Positions 46,521-58,625 of a DNA stretch of 64,000 bases are shown in pieces. The notes beneath the pieces are model-generated. The model did not search any database. It was not told the origin of the DNA and saw only the letters and a program-made list of their open reading frames with translations. Location: contig NZ_CP092483.1 in the NCBI RefSeq assembly GCF_022429625.1, positions 1,736,001-1,800,000 on the forward strand, read 5' to 3'. A program made the translations under genes and the position numbers. Position 1 is the first letter of the stretch, and each line of letters starts with the position of its first letter. This DNA is from Devosia lacusdianchii (GTDB taxonomy: Bacteria; Pseudomonadota; Alphaproteobacteria; Rhizobiales; Devosiaceae).

Positions 46521-47398
46521 GCCGGCTTGCCCATCTCGCCGGCCAGCGTTCGAACCAACTGCACCGCCACGCGACCCGAGCGAGCGCCGCGAGTCGCCGC
46601 CCACTCGATCGCCCGCGCCCGCAATGTCTCGTCGTCGATTTCCAGCCCATAATGGTCCGCGTAGGCCCGGACCATGGTCAGGAAAGTCGGCTGATCGCAA
46701 TTGTGGAAGCCGAGCCACAGTCCGAACCGGTCGGAGAGCGAAACCTTTTCTTCCACGGCCTCGCCCGGATTGATCGCTGTGGAGCGCTCATTCTCGATCA
46801 TGTCGCGCGGCATCAGGTGCCGCCGGTTGGACGTCGCATAGAACAGCACGTTCTCCGGTCGTCCTTCGAGTCCGCCGTCCAGAATGGTCTTCAGCGACTT
46901 GTAGCTGGTCTCGCCGTTGTCAAAACTAAGGTCGTCGCAAAAGATGACGAACCGCGCGCCCTCACGGCCAATGCGACGCATCAGGGCAGGGAGGGTCTCC
47001 AGGTCCTCGCGTGCGATCTCGATGAGGATCAGGCGCTGGAAGCCTTCCGCCGTCGCCCGTTCAGCGATGTCGCCGTGGATTGCTTTGACCAGCGAACTCT
47101 TGCCCATGCCGCGCGCGCCCCAGAGCAGGGCGTTGTTGGCGCCGTGCCCGCGCGCGAACTGTTCTGTATTGCGCAGCAGTATGTCTTGCACGCGGTCGAT
47201 ACCCTTAAGCATGGCCAGAGGTACGCGGCTCACCGTCGCCACAGGCATCAACACCCCGGCATCGGCATCCCAATGGTAGGCCTCGGCCTCGCCAAGCACC
47301 GGAATCGATTTCTCGGCCTTTGGTGCCAAAGCCTTGAGCGATATGGCGATTTCCCCAAGATAAGCGGCGATTTCAGCGAGGTGGTCTTTGCTCTTCAA
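46517..47398 (-). CDS. DUF815 AAA-type ATPase
   Basis: This is a 293-residue P-loop ATPase of family DUF815, function unknown. The P-loop is GARGMGKSSLVKA near 95, and the Walker-B-like stretch FVIFCDDLSFDNGETSYKSLK near 150 and the arginine-containing sensor stretch VLFYATSNRRHLMPRD near 185 are typical of the family. It always lies near nlpD and yajC in Hyphomicrobiales, and here too. It converges with the secreted unknown, overlapping it by 4 nt. Confidence 0.9.
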   Translation of the reverse strand: MKSKDHLAEIAAYLGEIAISLKALAPKAEKSIPVLGEAEAYHWDADAGVLMPVATVSRVPLAMLKGIDRVQDILLRNTEQFARGHGANNALLWGARGMGKSSLVKAIHGDIAERATAEGFQRLILIEIAREDLETLPALMRRIGREGARFVIFCDDLSFDNGETSYKSLKTILDGGLEGRPENVLFYATSNRRHLMPRDMIENERSTAINPGEAVEEKVSLSDRFGLWLGFHNCDQPTFLTMVRAYADHYGLEIDDETLRARAIEWAATRGARSGRVAVQLVRTLAGEMGKPA

Positions 47399-47604
47399 AA
47401 CGGGTCGTCCTTCTCATCGGCGCGGCAATTTGCGGCCCCCTGAATGCCTTTGCAATCACGGGGGTGCAAATGTATAGTCCGCGCGATTTTGACTGGGGCG
47501 CAAGTGCAGCAAGCCCGATATGCGTCCAGTAGCGTCGCGCGCCGATGCTGGTTTCCCCGGCGCCATCCCTCAACAGACCAAGAAGAAACGAAGGAACTCG
47601 CCTC

Positions 47605-47958
47605 ATGTTTGTAACGCCCGCTTTTGCCCAGGCAGCCGGCGCCCCCGCAGCGGGTGGCGGCATCACCGATATCTTCATCCAGCTGATGCCGATTCTTCTT
47701 CTGGTGGTGATTTTCTGGTTCCTGATCTTCCGTCCCCAGCAAAAGCGTCTGAAGGCCCAGCAGGCCATGCTCTCTGCCATCAAGCGTGGTGATACCGTGG
47801 TCACCACCGGCGGTATCGTCGGCAAGGTTACCAAGGCCGTCGATGGCGAAGACCTCGAGGTCGAGATTGCCACGGGCGTCAAGGTGAAGCTGGTGCGCGG
47901 CATGGTTGCTGACGTCCGCTCCAAGGGCGAGCCGGTGAACGACAACAAGCCTGCGTAA
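47605..47958 (+). CDS. yajC: Preprotein translocase subunit YajC
   Basis: This is a small inner-membrane partner of SecDF, 117 residues from the ATG at 47605 (GAAGGA upstream). One membrane helix (IQLMPILLLVVIFWFLIF) is followed by RPQQKRLKAQQAML and the KRGDTVVTTGGIVGKV beta domain. It is separated from secDF by an intrinsic terminator. Confidence 0.95.
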   Translation: MFVTPAFAQAAGAPAAGGGITDIFIQLMPILLLVVIFWFLIFRPQQKRLKAQQAMLSAIKRGDTVVTTGGIVGKVTKAVDGEDLEVEIATGVKVKLVRGMVADVRSKGEPVNDNKPA

Positions 47959-47975
47959 GCAGCATCCGTCTATGG

Positions 47976-48001
47976 CCGGAGCCCACGGGCTCCGGTTTTT
48001 T
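47976..48001 (+). terminator. Intrinsic terminator between yajC and secDF
   Basis: CCGGAGCC pairs with GGCTCCGG (47976-47995) and is followed by TTTTTT. Read-through is expected to lower secDF expression relative to yajC. Confidence 0.8.
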
Positions 48002-48020
48002 CCTTTCAGGACGTCCCTCT

Positions 48021-50570
48021 ATGCAGTTCTCGCCGATCCGCACCGCCATCATCGCCATCGTTGCTCTCCTGGGCGTGCTCTTTGCCGTTCCGAGCTTCCT
48101 CCCGCAGAATGTGCGCGACGCCTGGCCCAGCTTCCTGCCGAAGCAGACAGTGGTGCTGGGGCTCGATCTGCAAGGCGGCTCGCATCTGCTGCTGCAGGTG
48201 AACGAAGACGGCATTGTTACCGAGCGTCTGCAGACCCTGCGTCGTGACGTTCGCAACACGCTGGCCAACCAGAATGGCATCGGCAATCTGATCACCACCG
48301 ATGAGGCGACCCAGTCGCTTACCATCGAGCTGACCGACCCGACCCAGAAAGAAGCGGCCCGCACCGCCATCCAGGCACTGCAGAACACCGTCAGCAATTC
48401 GCTGATCTCGGTTGGCGGCGTGCAGGAACTGGCCTTTGGCGAAACGCCCGATGGCAAGCTGACCGTGAGCCTGACGCCCGAAGGTGTCACCGAGCGCATG
48501 TCCGCTTTGGTGGCCCAGTCTATCGAAGTTATCCGCAAGCGCGTTGACGAGCTGGGCACCACCGAGCCGTCTATCCAGCGCCAGGGTACCAACCGCGTGC
48601 TGGTGCAGGTCCCCGGATTCGGCGATAGCCAGCGCCTCAAGGACATCATTTCGCGCACGGCGCGCCTGACCTTCCACATGGTTTATCCCGGCATGAGTGC
48701 CGCCCAGGCGCAGGCCCAGGGCCTGCCCGCCGGCACCATGATCCTGCCTAGCCAGGATGGTGGCGAAGAGCTGCTGTATGAAGACGTCGCGCTCGGTGGC
48801 GAGTCGCTTGTCGACGCCCAGCCCAGCTATGACACACAGCGCGCCATGCCGGTCGTGAGCTTCCGCTTCGACACGCGCGGCGCCATCACCTTCGGCCAGA
48901 TTACCTCGGCCAATGTCGGCCAGCGCTTCGCGATCGTGCTCGACAACACTGTCATCACCGCTCCGCAGATCCAGCAGCCAATCACCGGCGGCACGGGTCA
49001 GATCAGCGGCAGCTTCACCACCGCGACCGCCAATGACCTCGCCGTTCTGCTGCGCGCCGGCGCTCTCCCCGCGTCACTCGACGTCGTCGAGGAGCGCACC
49101 GTCGACGCCAGCCTTGGCGCGGACTCGATCCAGCACGGCCTGACCGCTGGTATCGTCGCCAGCGTGCTCGTCGTCGCCTTCATGGTCATCGCCTATGGCC
49201 TGTTCGGCGTCTTCGCCAATATCTCGCTGATCCTCAATATCGTGCTGATCTTCGGCGCGCTTTCCATGCTCGGCGCCACGCTGACCCTGCCGGGTATCGC
49301 GGGTATCGTGCTCACTATCGGCATGGCCGTGGACGCCAACGTGCTGATCTATGAGCGCATGCGAGAAGAGCAGAAGGCCGGCAAGTCACCTCTGCAGGCC
49401 ATCAACGCCGGCTTCGAGCGTGCCTGGGGCACCATTATCGACTCACACCTGACCCAGCTGATCGCGGCTATCGTGCTCTACTTCCTGGGCTCGGGTCCGG
49501 TGCAGGGCTTCGCGGTGACGCTGGCGCTCGGCATTCTGACGTCGTTGTTCACGTCCTACACTGTCACGCTCTACTTCGTGGGCATGTGGTACCGGGCGCG
49601 CCGTCCCAAGACGCTCAAGATCCAGCATTTCCGCTTCATTCCGGACGGCACCAAAATTCCGTTCATGAAGATCAGCCGCTACGTGATCGCCTTCTCGATC
49701 ATCGCCAGCTTGCTCTCGATCGGCTCGGCCTACTTCAAGGGCTTCAACCTCGGCATCGACTTTGTCGGCGGCACGGCCATCGTCATCCAGCACAACGATG
49801 GACCGGCCGATGTCGGCCAGGTTCGACAATTGCTCGACGGGCTCGAACTGGGCGAGGTGCAGGTGCAAGGCTTCGGCACGCCCGAAGACGTCTTGGTCCG
49901 CGTTCAGGCCCAGGAGGGCGGCCAGGACGCCGACCAGGCAGCCGTGGCCAAGGTTCGCGACGCTTTGGCGACCGAAAACTATACGGTCCGCAGCACCGAG
50001 GCCGTGAGCGGCACCGTGTCTGGCGAACTGGCGTGGAAGGGCACGATCGCTGTCATCATCGCGCTGGTGGCGATCCTGATCTACATCTGGTTCCGCTTCG
50101 AGTGGCAATTTGCCTTGGCGGCGATCGTCACGACCTCGCACGATATCATCATGACCATTGGCCTGTTCTCGATAACAGGGCTGGAGTTCAACCTGACATC
50201 GATCGCGGCCGTGCTGACGCTCGTCGGCCTGTCATTGAACGAAACCGTCGTCGTCTCGGATCGCGTTCGAGAGAACCTGCGCAAGCATCGAAAGATGCCG
50301 CTGCCCGAGCTGATCGACCTGTCGATCAATCAGACCATCGTGCGTACCACGATCACGCAGTTCACCGTGTTCCTTGCGCTTATCCCGTTGGTCCTGTTCG
50401 GTGGCGAGGTCATTCGCAGCTTCACCATCGCCATGACTTTTGGCTGTCTCGTGGGCATGTATTCCTCGATCATCGTCAACGGCCCGATCCTGATCAATTT
50501 TGGCCTGAAGGCGAAGTCGGAAAAGGATGATACGCCAGCAACCAAGACGGCGGACGGCGCCTCTGTCTGA
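48021..50570 (+). CDS. secDF: Fused protein translocase SecDF
   Basis: This is a single-chain SecD-SecF, 849 residues, which uses the proton gradient to help pull proteins through SecYEG. The SecD part (about 1-520) has the LGLDLQGGSHLLLQV first loop near 44 and membrane helices from about 365. The SecF part (about 545-835) starts MKISRYVIAFSIIASLLS and has GIDFVGGTAIVIQ. Both halves have the conserved NETVVVSDRVREN-type and DANVLIYERMREE-type stretches. The fused form is common in Hyphomicrobiales. Mth938-type gene follows after 11 nt. Confidence 0.95.
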   Translation: MQFSPIRTAIIAIVALLGVLFAVPSFLPQNVRDAWPSFLPKQTVVLGLDLQGGSHLLLQVNEDGIVTERLQTLRRDVRNTLANQNGIGNLITTDEATQSLTIELTDPTQKEAARTAIQALQNTVSNSLISVGGVQELAFGETPDGKLTVSLTPEGVTERMSALVAQSIEVIRKRVDELGTTEPSIQRQGTNRVLVQVPGFGDSQRLKDIISRTARLTFHMVYPGMSAAQAQAQGLPAGTMILPSQDGGEELLYEDVALGGESLVDAQPSYDTQRAMPVVSFRFDTRGAITFGQITSANVGQRFAIVLDNTVITAPQIQQPITGGTGQISGSFTTATANDLAVLLRAGALPASLDVVEERTVDASLGADSIQHGLTAGIVASVLVVAFMVIAYGLFGVFANISLILNIVLIFGALSMLGATLTLPGIAGIVLTIGMAVDANVLIYERMREEQKAGKSPLQAINAGFERAWGTIIDSHLTQLIAAIVLYFLGSGPVQGFAVTLALGILTSLFTSYTVTLYFVGMWYRARRPKTLKIQHFRFIPDGTKIPFMKISRYVIAFSIIASLLSIGSAYFKGFNLGIDFVGGTAIVIQHNDGPADVGQVRQLLDGLELGEVQVQGFGTPEDVLVRVQAQEGGQDADQAAVAKVRDALATENYTVRSTEAVSGTVSGELAWKGTIAVIIALVAILIYIWFRFEWQFALAAIVTTSHDIIMTIGLFSITGLEFNLTSIAAVLTLVGLSLNETVVVSDRVRENLRKHRKMPLPELIDLSINQTIVRTTITQFTVFLALIPLVLFGGEVIRSFTIAMTFGCLVGMYSSIIVNGPILINFGLKAKSEKDDTPATKTADGASV

Positions 50571-50581
50571 GGCGGGCTAAC

Positions 50582-50965
50582 GTGAACGACACCGGGTATT
50601 ATCCGCAGCAGGTCGGCATCGACGCCTACGGCAATGGCGGTTTCCGCTTCGCCGAGATGTCGCATCGTGGATCGCTGCTGTGCCTGCCATCAGGCATGCA
50701 CGCCTGGCCGGTGACGGTACCCGGCGAAGTGACGGCGGACACGCTTGCCGCCGTATTCGCCGCCGCCGACCAGATCGACGTGCTGCTGATCGGCCTGGGA
50801 CACGATATCGCCGCCATCCCCCGCGACCTGCGGCAGGCATTGCGCGACCGCAAAGTCATCGTCGAGGCGGTTAGCACCGGCAGCGCCGTGCGCACCTACA
50901 ACGTGCTGCTCGCCGAGCAGCGCGCGGTGGCCGCGGCGCTGATTGCGGTCGACAAGGTTCGCTGA
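50582..50965 (+). CDS. Mth938-like (DUF498) domain protein
   Basis: This is a 127-residue protein of the Mth938/DUF498 fold, related to the human complex I assembly factor NDUFAF3. It starts with GTG. Typical stretches are GNGGFRFAEMSHRGSLLCLP and IDVLLIGLGHDIAAIP. The TGA stop shares its A with the ATG of the next gene, whose mitochondrial relative (NDUFAF6) has the same role, so a joint role in complex I assembly is a fair inference. Confidence 0.85.
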   Translation: MNDTGYYPQQVGIDAYGNGGFRFAEMSHRGSLLCLPSGMHAWPVTVPGEVTADTLAAVFAAADQIDVLLIGLGHDIAAIPRDLRQALRDRKVIVEAVSTGSAVRTYNVLLAEQRAVAAALIAVDKVR

Positions 50966-51810
50966 TGGCCGCCGAGAGCTTCGCCCACGCTGCCGAAGCC
51001 CTGCGCAAGGGTGACCGCGACCGCTATCTGTCCACGCTGGTTCTCACCGGCGCGCATCGCGATGCTGTGACGGCGCTCTATGCCTTCAACGCCGACGTCG
51101 CTTCCATCCGAGACCGCGTTTCCGATCCCGCACCCGGTGAAATCCGTCTGCAATGGTGGAATGATGCGCTCGCGGGGGAGGGGCACGGCGCCGTCCGCCA
51201 GAACCCGATCGCTGACGCGCTGCTGGCCACCATCGAGCGCTATGCCATTCCCAGCGGCACTCTGCTGAGGCTCATCGGCGCCCGCCGTTTCGACCTCTAC
51301 GACGACCCTATGCCTGACCTCGAAAGCTTCGAAGGCTATGCCGGCGAGACCGTGTCGACGCTCTACCAACTCGCCGCAATGATCCTCAACGACGGCAAGC
51401 CGATCGAAACCGGCGACGCTGCCGGCCATCTCGGCGTTGCCCATGCAATGATAGGTCATATCAGGGCGTTCGGGCATTTCTCGGCCCAAGGCCGCATCAT
51501 GTTGCCCTGGTCGATCTTCGAGGCCAATGGCGTCCGCGAGGGCGAAATTTTTTCCGGCTCTCAGAGCGAAGGCGTAGTCGAGGCCTTGGGCCAGATCGCC
51601 GAGCTTGCCAGCGATCACCTCACAAAAGCCGAGGCGGCCATCGCAGCCTTGCCGGGGCCGCTCAAACCGACCTTCGCGCCGATCTCTGTTCTCAAGGCGC
51701 AGTATCGCGGCCTGCTGCAGCGTAGTGCCGGCCCCTTTGCCACGCCAGCTGACGATGCCGATTGGCGCAAGATTGCTCGGCTGGCCTGGTGGACCTTCCG
51801 CAACCGCTAG
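50965..51810 (+). CDS. Squalene/phytoene synthase family protein (NDUFAF6-like)
   Basis: This is a 281-residue member of the squalene/phytoene synthase fold. The N-terminus (LTGAHRDAVTALYAFNADVASIRD) and PAPGEIRLQWWNDAL are typical of the NDUFAF6-like branch. The two Asp-rich motifs of true prenyl synthases are not complete, so prenyl synthesis is doubtful. It starts inside the Mth938 stop, and its stop overlaps the stop of a converging thioesterase-like gene. Confidence 0.83.
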   Translation: MAAESFAHAAEALRKGDRDRYLSTLVLTGAHRDAVTALYAFNADVASIRDRVSDPAPGEIRLQWWNDALAGEGHGAVRQNPIADALLATIERYAIPSGTLLRLIGARRFDLYDDPMPDLESFEGYAGETVSTLYQLAAMILNDGKPIETGDAAGHLGVAHAMIGHIRAFGHFSAQGRIMLPWSIFEANGVREGEIFSGSQSEGVVEALGQIAELASDHLTKAEAAIAALPGPLKPTFAPISVLKAQYRGLLQRSAGPFATPADDADWRKIARLAWWTFRNR

Positions 51811-52259
51811 AGGTGGTCGTTGCCGAACGCCACGAACTCGCCGTGCAGCAGGCCGACCCTTTGCCCCGCATAGTCTAGTTCCGACATCACGCTGATCCGC
51901 GCAATGCCTCGCCGCGCCAGCAAGCGGGTGAACGCGTTCCAGTCGGCTGTTGCGTCCAACCTGGCCGTCGCGGTGAACGCGCCGGCAACCGGTGCCAGAT
52001 ACTCCATCGAGTTACGTTGGATCACCACACGGCTGGGCAGCCCGGCGGCCGTCAGCCGCAGATGCAGCAGCGACCATGCCGCCAGGATCGCGACGGCCGA
52101 GGCGCTGCCGCCGAAAACCGTGTCGCGGTGATTGATATTTGGCCCGAGCGGCGCGCCGAGTACTACGTTGTCGTCGGTGATCGAAACCACCCGCACGTCC
52201 ATCGCCCGCGATAGCGGGATGTGGTCATGCAGGTAGGTTTCGAGTTCCGACGGGGTCAT
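51807..52259 (-). CDS. YiiD_C-type putative thioesterase
   Basis: This is a hot-dog fold putative thioesterase, 150 residues. The stretch [25 protein letters not shown] is the family's N-terminal helix region with the HRDTVFGGS signature. It starts inside the trmFO stop (4-nt overlap), so it is translated with trmFO. Its substrate is unknown. Confidence 0.82.
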   Translation of the reverse strand: MTPSELETYLHDHIPLSRAMDVRVVSITDDNVVLGAPLGPNINHRDTVFGGSASAVAILAAWSLLHLRLTAAGLPSRVVIQRNSMEYLAPVAGAFTATARLDATADWNAFTRLLARRGIARISVMSELDYAGQRVGLLHGEFVAFGNDHL

Positions 52260-53638
52260 GCCCAGGCTTTCAGGTCCTCAAGCGCGCGGGAGGTAATGGC
52301 ACGGCGCTTGGCAATGGTCTTGTCGTTGCCACGCCAGCGTCCGGCACCCTCCGGCTTGACGATTGCCACCTCGGGGAACAGCCCGAAATTGACGTTCATC
52401 GGCTGGAAGCTGCGCGCACCACTATAGCCCTCGGCCTCGATATGACCACCGGTGATGTGGGCTACCAAAGCGCCAAGCGCCGTGGTGATCGGCGGCGTCG
52501 CCATCGTCTCGCCGCGCGCTTCAGCGGCCGCCAGGCGTCCGGTGATCAGGCCGACCGCAGCGCTCTCGACATAGCCTTCGACGCCGGTGACCTGCCCTGC
52601 GAAGCGGATGCGCGGATCGGCCCTGAGCTTGAGATCGGGCCCCAACACCTTGGGGGAGTTGAGGAACGTGTTGCGATGCAGTCCGCCAAGCCGCGCGAAC
52701 TGCGCGTTCTCCAGCCCCGGGATCATGCGGAAAATCTCGGCCTGAATGCCGTAGCGCATCTTGGTCTGGAAACCGACCATGTTCCACAGCGTGCCCAGCG
52801 CATTGTCCTGCCGGAGCTGCACGATGGCGTAGCATTTGACGGTCGGATTGCGCGGATTGGTCAGGCCAACCGGCTTCATCGGGCCGTGCCGCAGCGTTTC
52901 CACACCGCGTTCGGCCATAACCTCGATGGGCAGGCAGCCGTCGAAATAGGGGACGTGCTCCCACTCCTTGAACTCGTGCAGAGGCGCGGCCTTCAGCGCT
53001 TCGACGAAGGCAAAGTACTGGTCCTTGTCCATCGGGCAGTTGAGATAATCCGCGCCCGTGCCGCCGGGGCCGGCCTTGTCGTAGCGCGACTGGGCCCAGA
53101 CCACGTCCATGTTGATGCTGTCTTTGTGCACGATCGGCGCTATCGCGTCGAAGAAGGCCAGCGCATCCTCGCCGGTCTTGGCCAGGATAGCCTCGGCCAG
53201 CGCCGGTGAGGTCAGCGGCCCACTGGCGATGATCACATTGCGCCAGTCTTCGGGCGGCCAGCCGGCAATCTCCTCGCGGACTACGGTGATGTTCGGGTGA
53301 TTGTGGATGGCCCGAGTCACTTCATCGGAAAAGCCATGCCGGTCCACCGCCAGCGCGCCACCGGCCGGCAGCTTGTGCAGGTCGGCCGCGCGCATGATCA
53401 GCGAGCCCTTGCGCCGCATTTCCTCGTGCAGCAGGCCCACGGCATTCTGCTCGTGGTCGTCGGACCGAAAGCTGTTGGAGCAGACCAGCTCGGCAAAGCT
53501 GTCGGTACTATGCGCATCGGTGGCTTTGACGCCGCGCATTTCATGGACGATTACACTGGCGCCAGCCTCGGCAGCCTGCCATGCGGCTTCGGAACCGGCG
53601 AGCCCGCCGCCGATAATATGAATTGGTTGGTTTTGCAT
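52256..53638 (-). CDS. trmFO: Methylenetetrahydrofolate--tRNA-(uracil-5-)-methyltransferase
   Basis: This folate- and FAD-dependent enzyme makes 5-methyluridine at position 54 of tRNA. It has 460 residues. The FAD site reads [21 protein letters not shown] at the N-terminus, then [11 protein letters not shown] near 52. The C-terminal stretches [19 protein letters not shown] and [12 protein letters not shown] are the family's closing motifs. Confidence 0.95.
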   Translation of the reverse strand: MQNQPIHIIGGGLAGSEAAWQAAEAGASVIVHEMRGVKATDAHSTDSFAELVCSNSFRSDDHEQNAVGLLHEEMRRKGSLIMRAADLHKLPAGGALAVDRHGFSDEVTRAIHNHPNITVVREEIAGWPPEDWRNVIIASGPLTSPALAEAILAKTGEDALAFFDAIAPIVHKDSINMDVVWAQSRYDKAGPGGTGADYLNCPMDKDQYFAFVEALKAAPLHEFKEWEHVPYFDGCLPIEVMAERGVETLRHGPMKPVGLTNPRNPTVKCYAIVQLRQDNALGTLWNMVGFQTKMRYGIQAEIFRMIPGLENAQFARLGGLHRNTFLNSPKVLGPDLKLRADPRIRFAGQVTGVEGYVESAAVGLITGRLAAAEARGETMATPPITTALGALVAHITGGHIEAEGYSGARSFQPMNVNFGLFPEVAIVKPEGAGRWRGNDKTIAKRRAITSRALEDLKAWA

Positions 53639-53767
53639 GGCCGTCAGGTAGCAAGCACCGGCGGCAAGCGCAACAACTGTGGCGATCAGACTATCGCGCC
53701 ATCCAAGAGGCGAGGATAAGTTGCCTAAGTTGTTGGCAGAATTTCATATGGCGAATTCTCAGGCAGA

Positions 53768-53805
53768 AAACAAAACACCCGCGTCTCAGAGAGAAGCGGG
53801 CGTTC
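53768..53805 (-). terminator. Terminator of the DUF1127 gene
   Basis: On the minus strand AACGCCCGC pairs with GCGGGTGTT (G-U pairs allowed), followed by TTGTTTT. It lies about 35 nt after the DUF1127 stop. Confidence 0.7.
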
Positions 53806-53840
53806 GATTTGCACAATCTGAAAGATCAGCGGAGCAAATA

Positions 53841-53990
53841 TTAGAGGCCGGCAGCATGGTCGCGCGCGATACGATTGATGTCGGTGCGCGAAATGCCCAG
53901 GTCGTTGAGCTGACGATTGTCGAGAGCGGCAAGCTCACGGACGGTCTGCTGATAAGCGGCCCACTTCTTGAAAGTCTTACGGATGTCCAT
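53841..53990 (-). CDS. DUF1127 (YjiS-like) small protein
   Basis: This 49-residue protein has the DUF1127 form: an N-terminal helix (MDIRKTFKKWAAYQQ), then LAALDNRQLNDLGISRTDINRIAR. AAAGGAG lies at a good distance before the ATG. DUF1127 proteins of alphaproteobacteria bind RNA and affect carbon and phosphate metabolism. A terminator follows. Confidence 0.88.
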   Translation of the reverse strand: MDIRKTFKKWAAYQQTVRELAALDNRQLNDLGISRTDINRIARDHAAGL

Positions 53991-54136
53991 TTGGTAGTCT
54001 CCTTTCGTTTACAAGGCTATATTTAGTTCAGTGCTTGCCAGATGAGCAGAGGGTCTTTGGTCAAACGAGCCATGCGGTCTACGCGGGGCTTTAACCAGTG
54101 TTGTTCATCTCTGGTTAAGCGATCGGGCAACGCCAA

Positions 54137-54162
54137 GGCCGCCGGATGGCGATCCGGCGGCC
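54137..54162 (-). terminator. Hairpin after the second small gene
   Basis: An 11-bp perfect stem (GGCCGCCGGAT at 54137-54147, ATCCGGCGGCC at 54152-54162) lies 29 nt past the stop of the 50-residue frame. On the minus strand only a weak T-stretch follows. Confidence 0.5.
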
Positions 54163-54190
54163 CCGCAAAACTCAAAACCCACTTCCATGC

Positions 54191-54343
54191 TCAGCGGTCG
54201 AAAAGCGACCGCGTCATCTTCGCAAAGTCGGGGCCGGAAATCCCCAATAAATCGGCATCGCGCGTCGAGGGAACGTCCATTTCCCGCAACGTCTGCTTGA
54301 TGTCGATCAGGCGCTTGATGCGCCAGACAGCTCGCACAAACAT
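54191..54343 (-). CDS. Diverged DUF1127-like small protein
   Basis: This 50-residue frame starts MFVRAVWRIKRLIDIKQTL and ends near LGISGPDFAKMTRSLFDR. The LGIS-x-x-DF stretch matches the DUF1127 gene next door (LGISRTDI). AGGGA lies 8 nt before the ATG. The frame is open further upstream to 54538, but those residues look non-coding. It may be a second, diverged DUF1127-like gene. Confidence 0.5.
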   Translation of the reverse strand: MFVRAVWRIKRLIDIKQTLREMDVPSTRDADLLGISGPDFAKMTRSLFDR

Positions 54344-54586
54344 CGACGTATTCCCTGGTGCTGGTATTACCACGCCCGGAACATGGTGTGATTTGAGCGG
54401 CAGCGCCATGCCGCATACGTCAACCGCATTATGCGCGGCGCGCATGGCAAATTTCACGGAACAGTCGCGAAGTGCGTCGCCGCACGATAATGGGGCCCTT
54501 TCGCACCCCACTCGATATCGCGAAATCCACGGCGCCAAGTGCTAGCAGACTGTTACCCCTGAAAGACGCAGAAGCAGCAAAGCCTG

Positions 54587-57484
<2,898 letters not shown>

Positions 57485-57672
57485 ATCAGTCCATGGCTCG
57501 GTGCGCCAAACGGCAGCACGGCGGCAAAGTCGTAAACGGGCATGAGGTTAGGAAGACCAGACAGATAGGCGTAGGTACCTTCTGCCGCAAGCGGGGCAGG
57601 CGCATGGCCGCCCCGCGTACCAGTCACCTTAGCGTGTGGCGAGGGGCTTGCCAAAGCGGCAATCACTATCGT

Positions 57673-57687
57673 GAACATAAGCGGAAC
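57673..57687 (-). promoter_or_regulatory. LexA (SOS) box upstream of uvrA
   Basis: The plus strand reads GAAC (57673-57676), seven bases, GAAC (57684-57687). This is the reverse complement of GTTC-N7-GTTC, the LexA operator of alphaproteobacteria. It lies 189 nt upstream of the uvrA start, so uvrA is expected to be SOS-induced. Confidence 0.75.
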
Positions 57688-57700
57688 AATCGGGATTCGG

Positions 57701-58345
57701 TCAAGGCCCGACATGCTGCGTCACTCCGTGCCAGGCCGTAAAAAGCGCCACGACCACAAACAACGCGCCAGCGCCGCGGCCGATCCAGATCGTAACCTGG
57801 GGGTTACCGACCAGTGCGTCGCGGCCTTTTCCGGCGGCCAGCGCCAGTGCGCCGTAGATAAGAAACTGCATCGCGACGGTCATCACGCCCATGACCAGGG
57901 CCTGCGACCAGATCGGTCCATATTCGGGCTTGATGAATTGGGGAAACACCGCCAGCACGAACAGATAGGCCTTGGGATTGAGAAGGCAGGTGATCAGCCC
58001 CTGCCGGAACGCCACCCAGTCAGACCGGCTCTTGGCCTGGCCGATACTGTCCACCGTGATCGAGCTGCGCAGCAGGGTGTAGCCAATCCAGGCCATGTAG
58101 GCAGCGCCGACCAGGATCATGCCCTGGAACAGCATGGTGGGAAGCTGCGTCAGCACCCCGACCGCCAGCGCACCGAACAGCGTATGCACCGCTCCGCCCA
58201 ACATGATTCCGCCAACGGCGGCAAAGCCGGTGCGGCGCCCTCCGGTCAGCGCATTGGCGATGACGAAGAACATGTCCATGCCCGGCACCACGATGATGCC
58301 GAACAACAGGACCAGATAGATCCATAAAGCTTCACTGTAACCCAT
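57701..58345 (-). CDS. LysE-family amino-acid/small-molecule exporter
   Basis: This is an inner-membrane exporter of the LysE/RhtB family, 214 residues with about six hydrophobic segments. The family hallmark VPGMDMFFVIANALTGGRRTGFAAVGGIMLGGAVH near the N-terminus and CLLNPKAYLFVLAVFPQF near 125 are intact. It sits between uvrA and ssb, which are usually neighbours, beside a relic of an AraC-type regulator. Confidence 0.92.
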   Translation of the reverse strand: MGYSEALWIYLVLLFGIIVVPGMDMFFVIANALTGGRRTGFAAVGGIMLGGAVHTLFGALAVGVLTQLPTMLFQGMILVGAAYMAWIGYTLLRSSITVDSIGQAKSRSDWVAFRQGLITCLLNPKAYLFVLAVFPQFIKPEYGPIWSQALVMGVMTVAMQFLIYGALALAAGKGRDALVGNPQVTIWIGRGAGALFVVVALFTAWHGVTQHVGP

Positions 58346-58382
58346 CGCCCCGCCGCTTGCCTCCGCGCGAGGACGATGTCGG

Positions 58383-58417
58383 CCAACCCTGCTGACATCC
58401 TGTGTCAGCAGGGTTGG
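58383..58417. terminator. 15-bp hairpin between lysE and the relic
   Basis: CCAACCCTGCTGACA (58383-58397) pairs perfectly with TGTCAGCAGGGTTGG (58403-58417) around a 5-nt loop; on the plus strand TGTTTT follows. It may have been the terminator of the lost regulator, or it may insulate the two sides. Confidence 0.55.
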
Positions 58418-58438
58418 TGTTTTGCCCCACGGTCCAGG

Positions 58439-58486
58439 TCAACGGGCAAAGCGGTCGCGATAGGCCTGGGGACTGACGCCGACGCG
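58439..58486 (-). pseudogene. Relic of the C-terminus of an AraC/GlxA-type regulator
   Basis: On the minus strand the codons read RVGVSPQAYRDRFAR and a TGA stop. This matches the last helix-turn-helix end of GlxA-type AraC regulators (usually ...GVSPQAYRxRF). A TGA stop lies a few codons upstream in the same frame and no longer regulator frame is found, so only a fragment is left. Confidence 0.55.
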
Positions 58487-58610
58487 GGGCGTGCTCGCAT
58501 GCAAACCTCATGTGATGAGCGGCTTGTCTTGGTGGCGTGCTTTCGCCCGGACTAGGCGACAAGGTTGGAGGAGGCGAACTCCCGCCGGTCTTGACTGTGG
58601 CGATCGAGTG

Positions 58611-58625
58611 GAACATAATGAGAAC
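58611..58625 (+). promoter_or_regulatory. LexA (SOS) box upstream of ssb
   Basis: GAAC (58611-58614), seven bases, GAAC (58622-58625): the alphaproteobacterial LexA operator in reverse complement. It lies 130-144 nt upstream of the ssb start. Confidence 0.75.

Noticed and set aside
54042..54545. A 167-codon plus-strand frame between DUF1127 and uvrA
   Set aside because: The residues look random and it lies opposite the more convincing 50-residue minus-strand frame.
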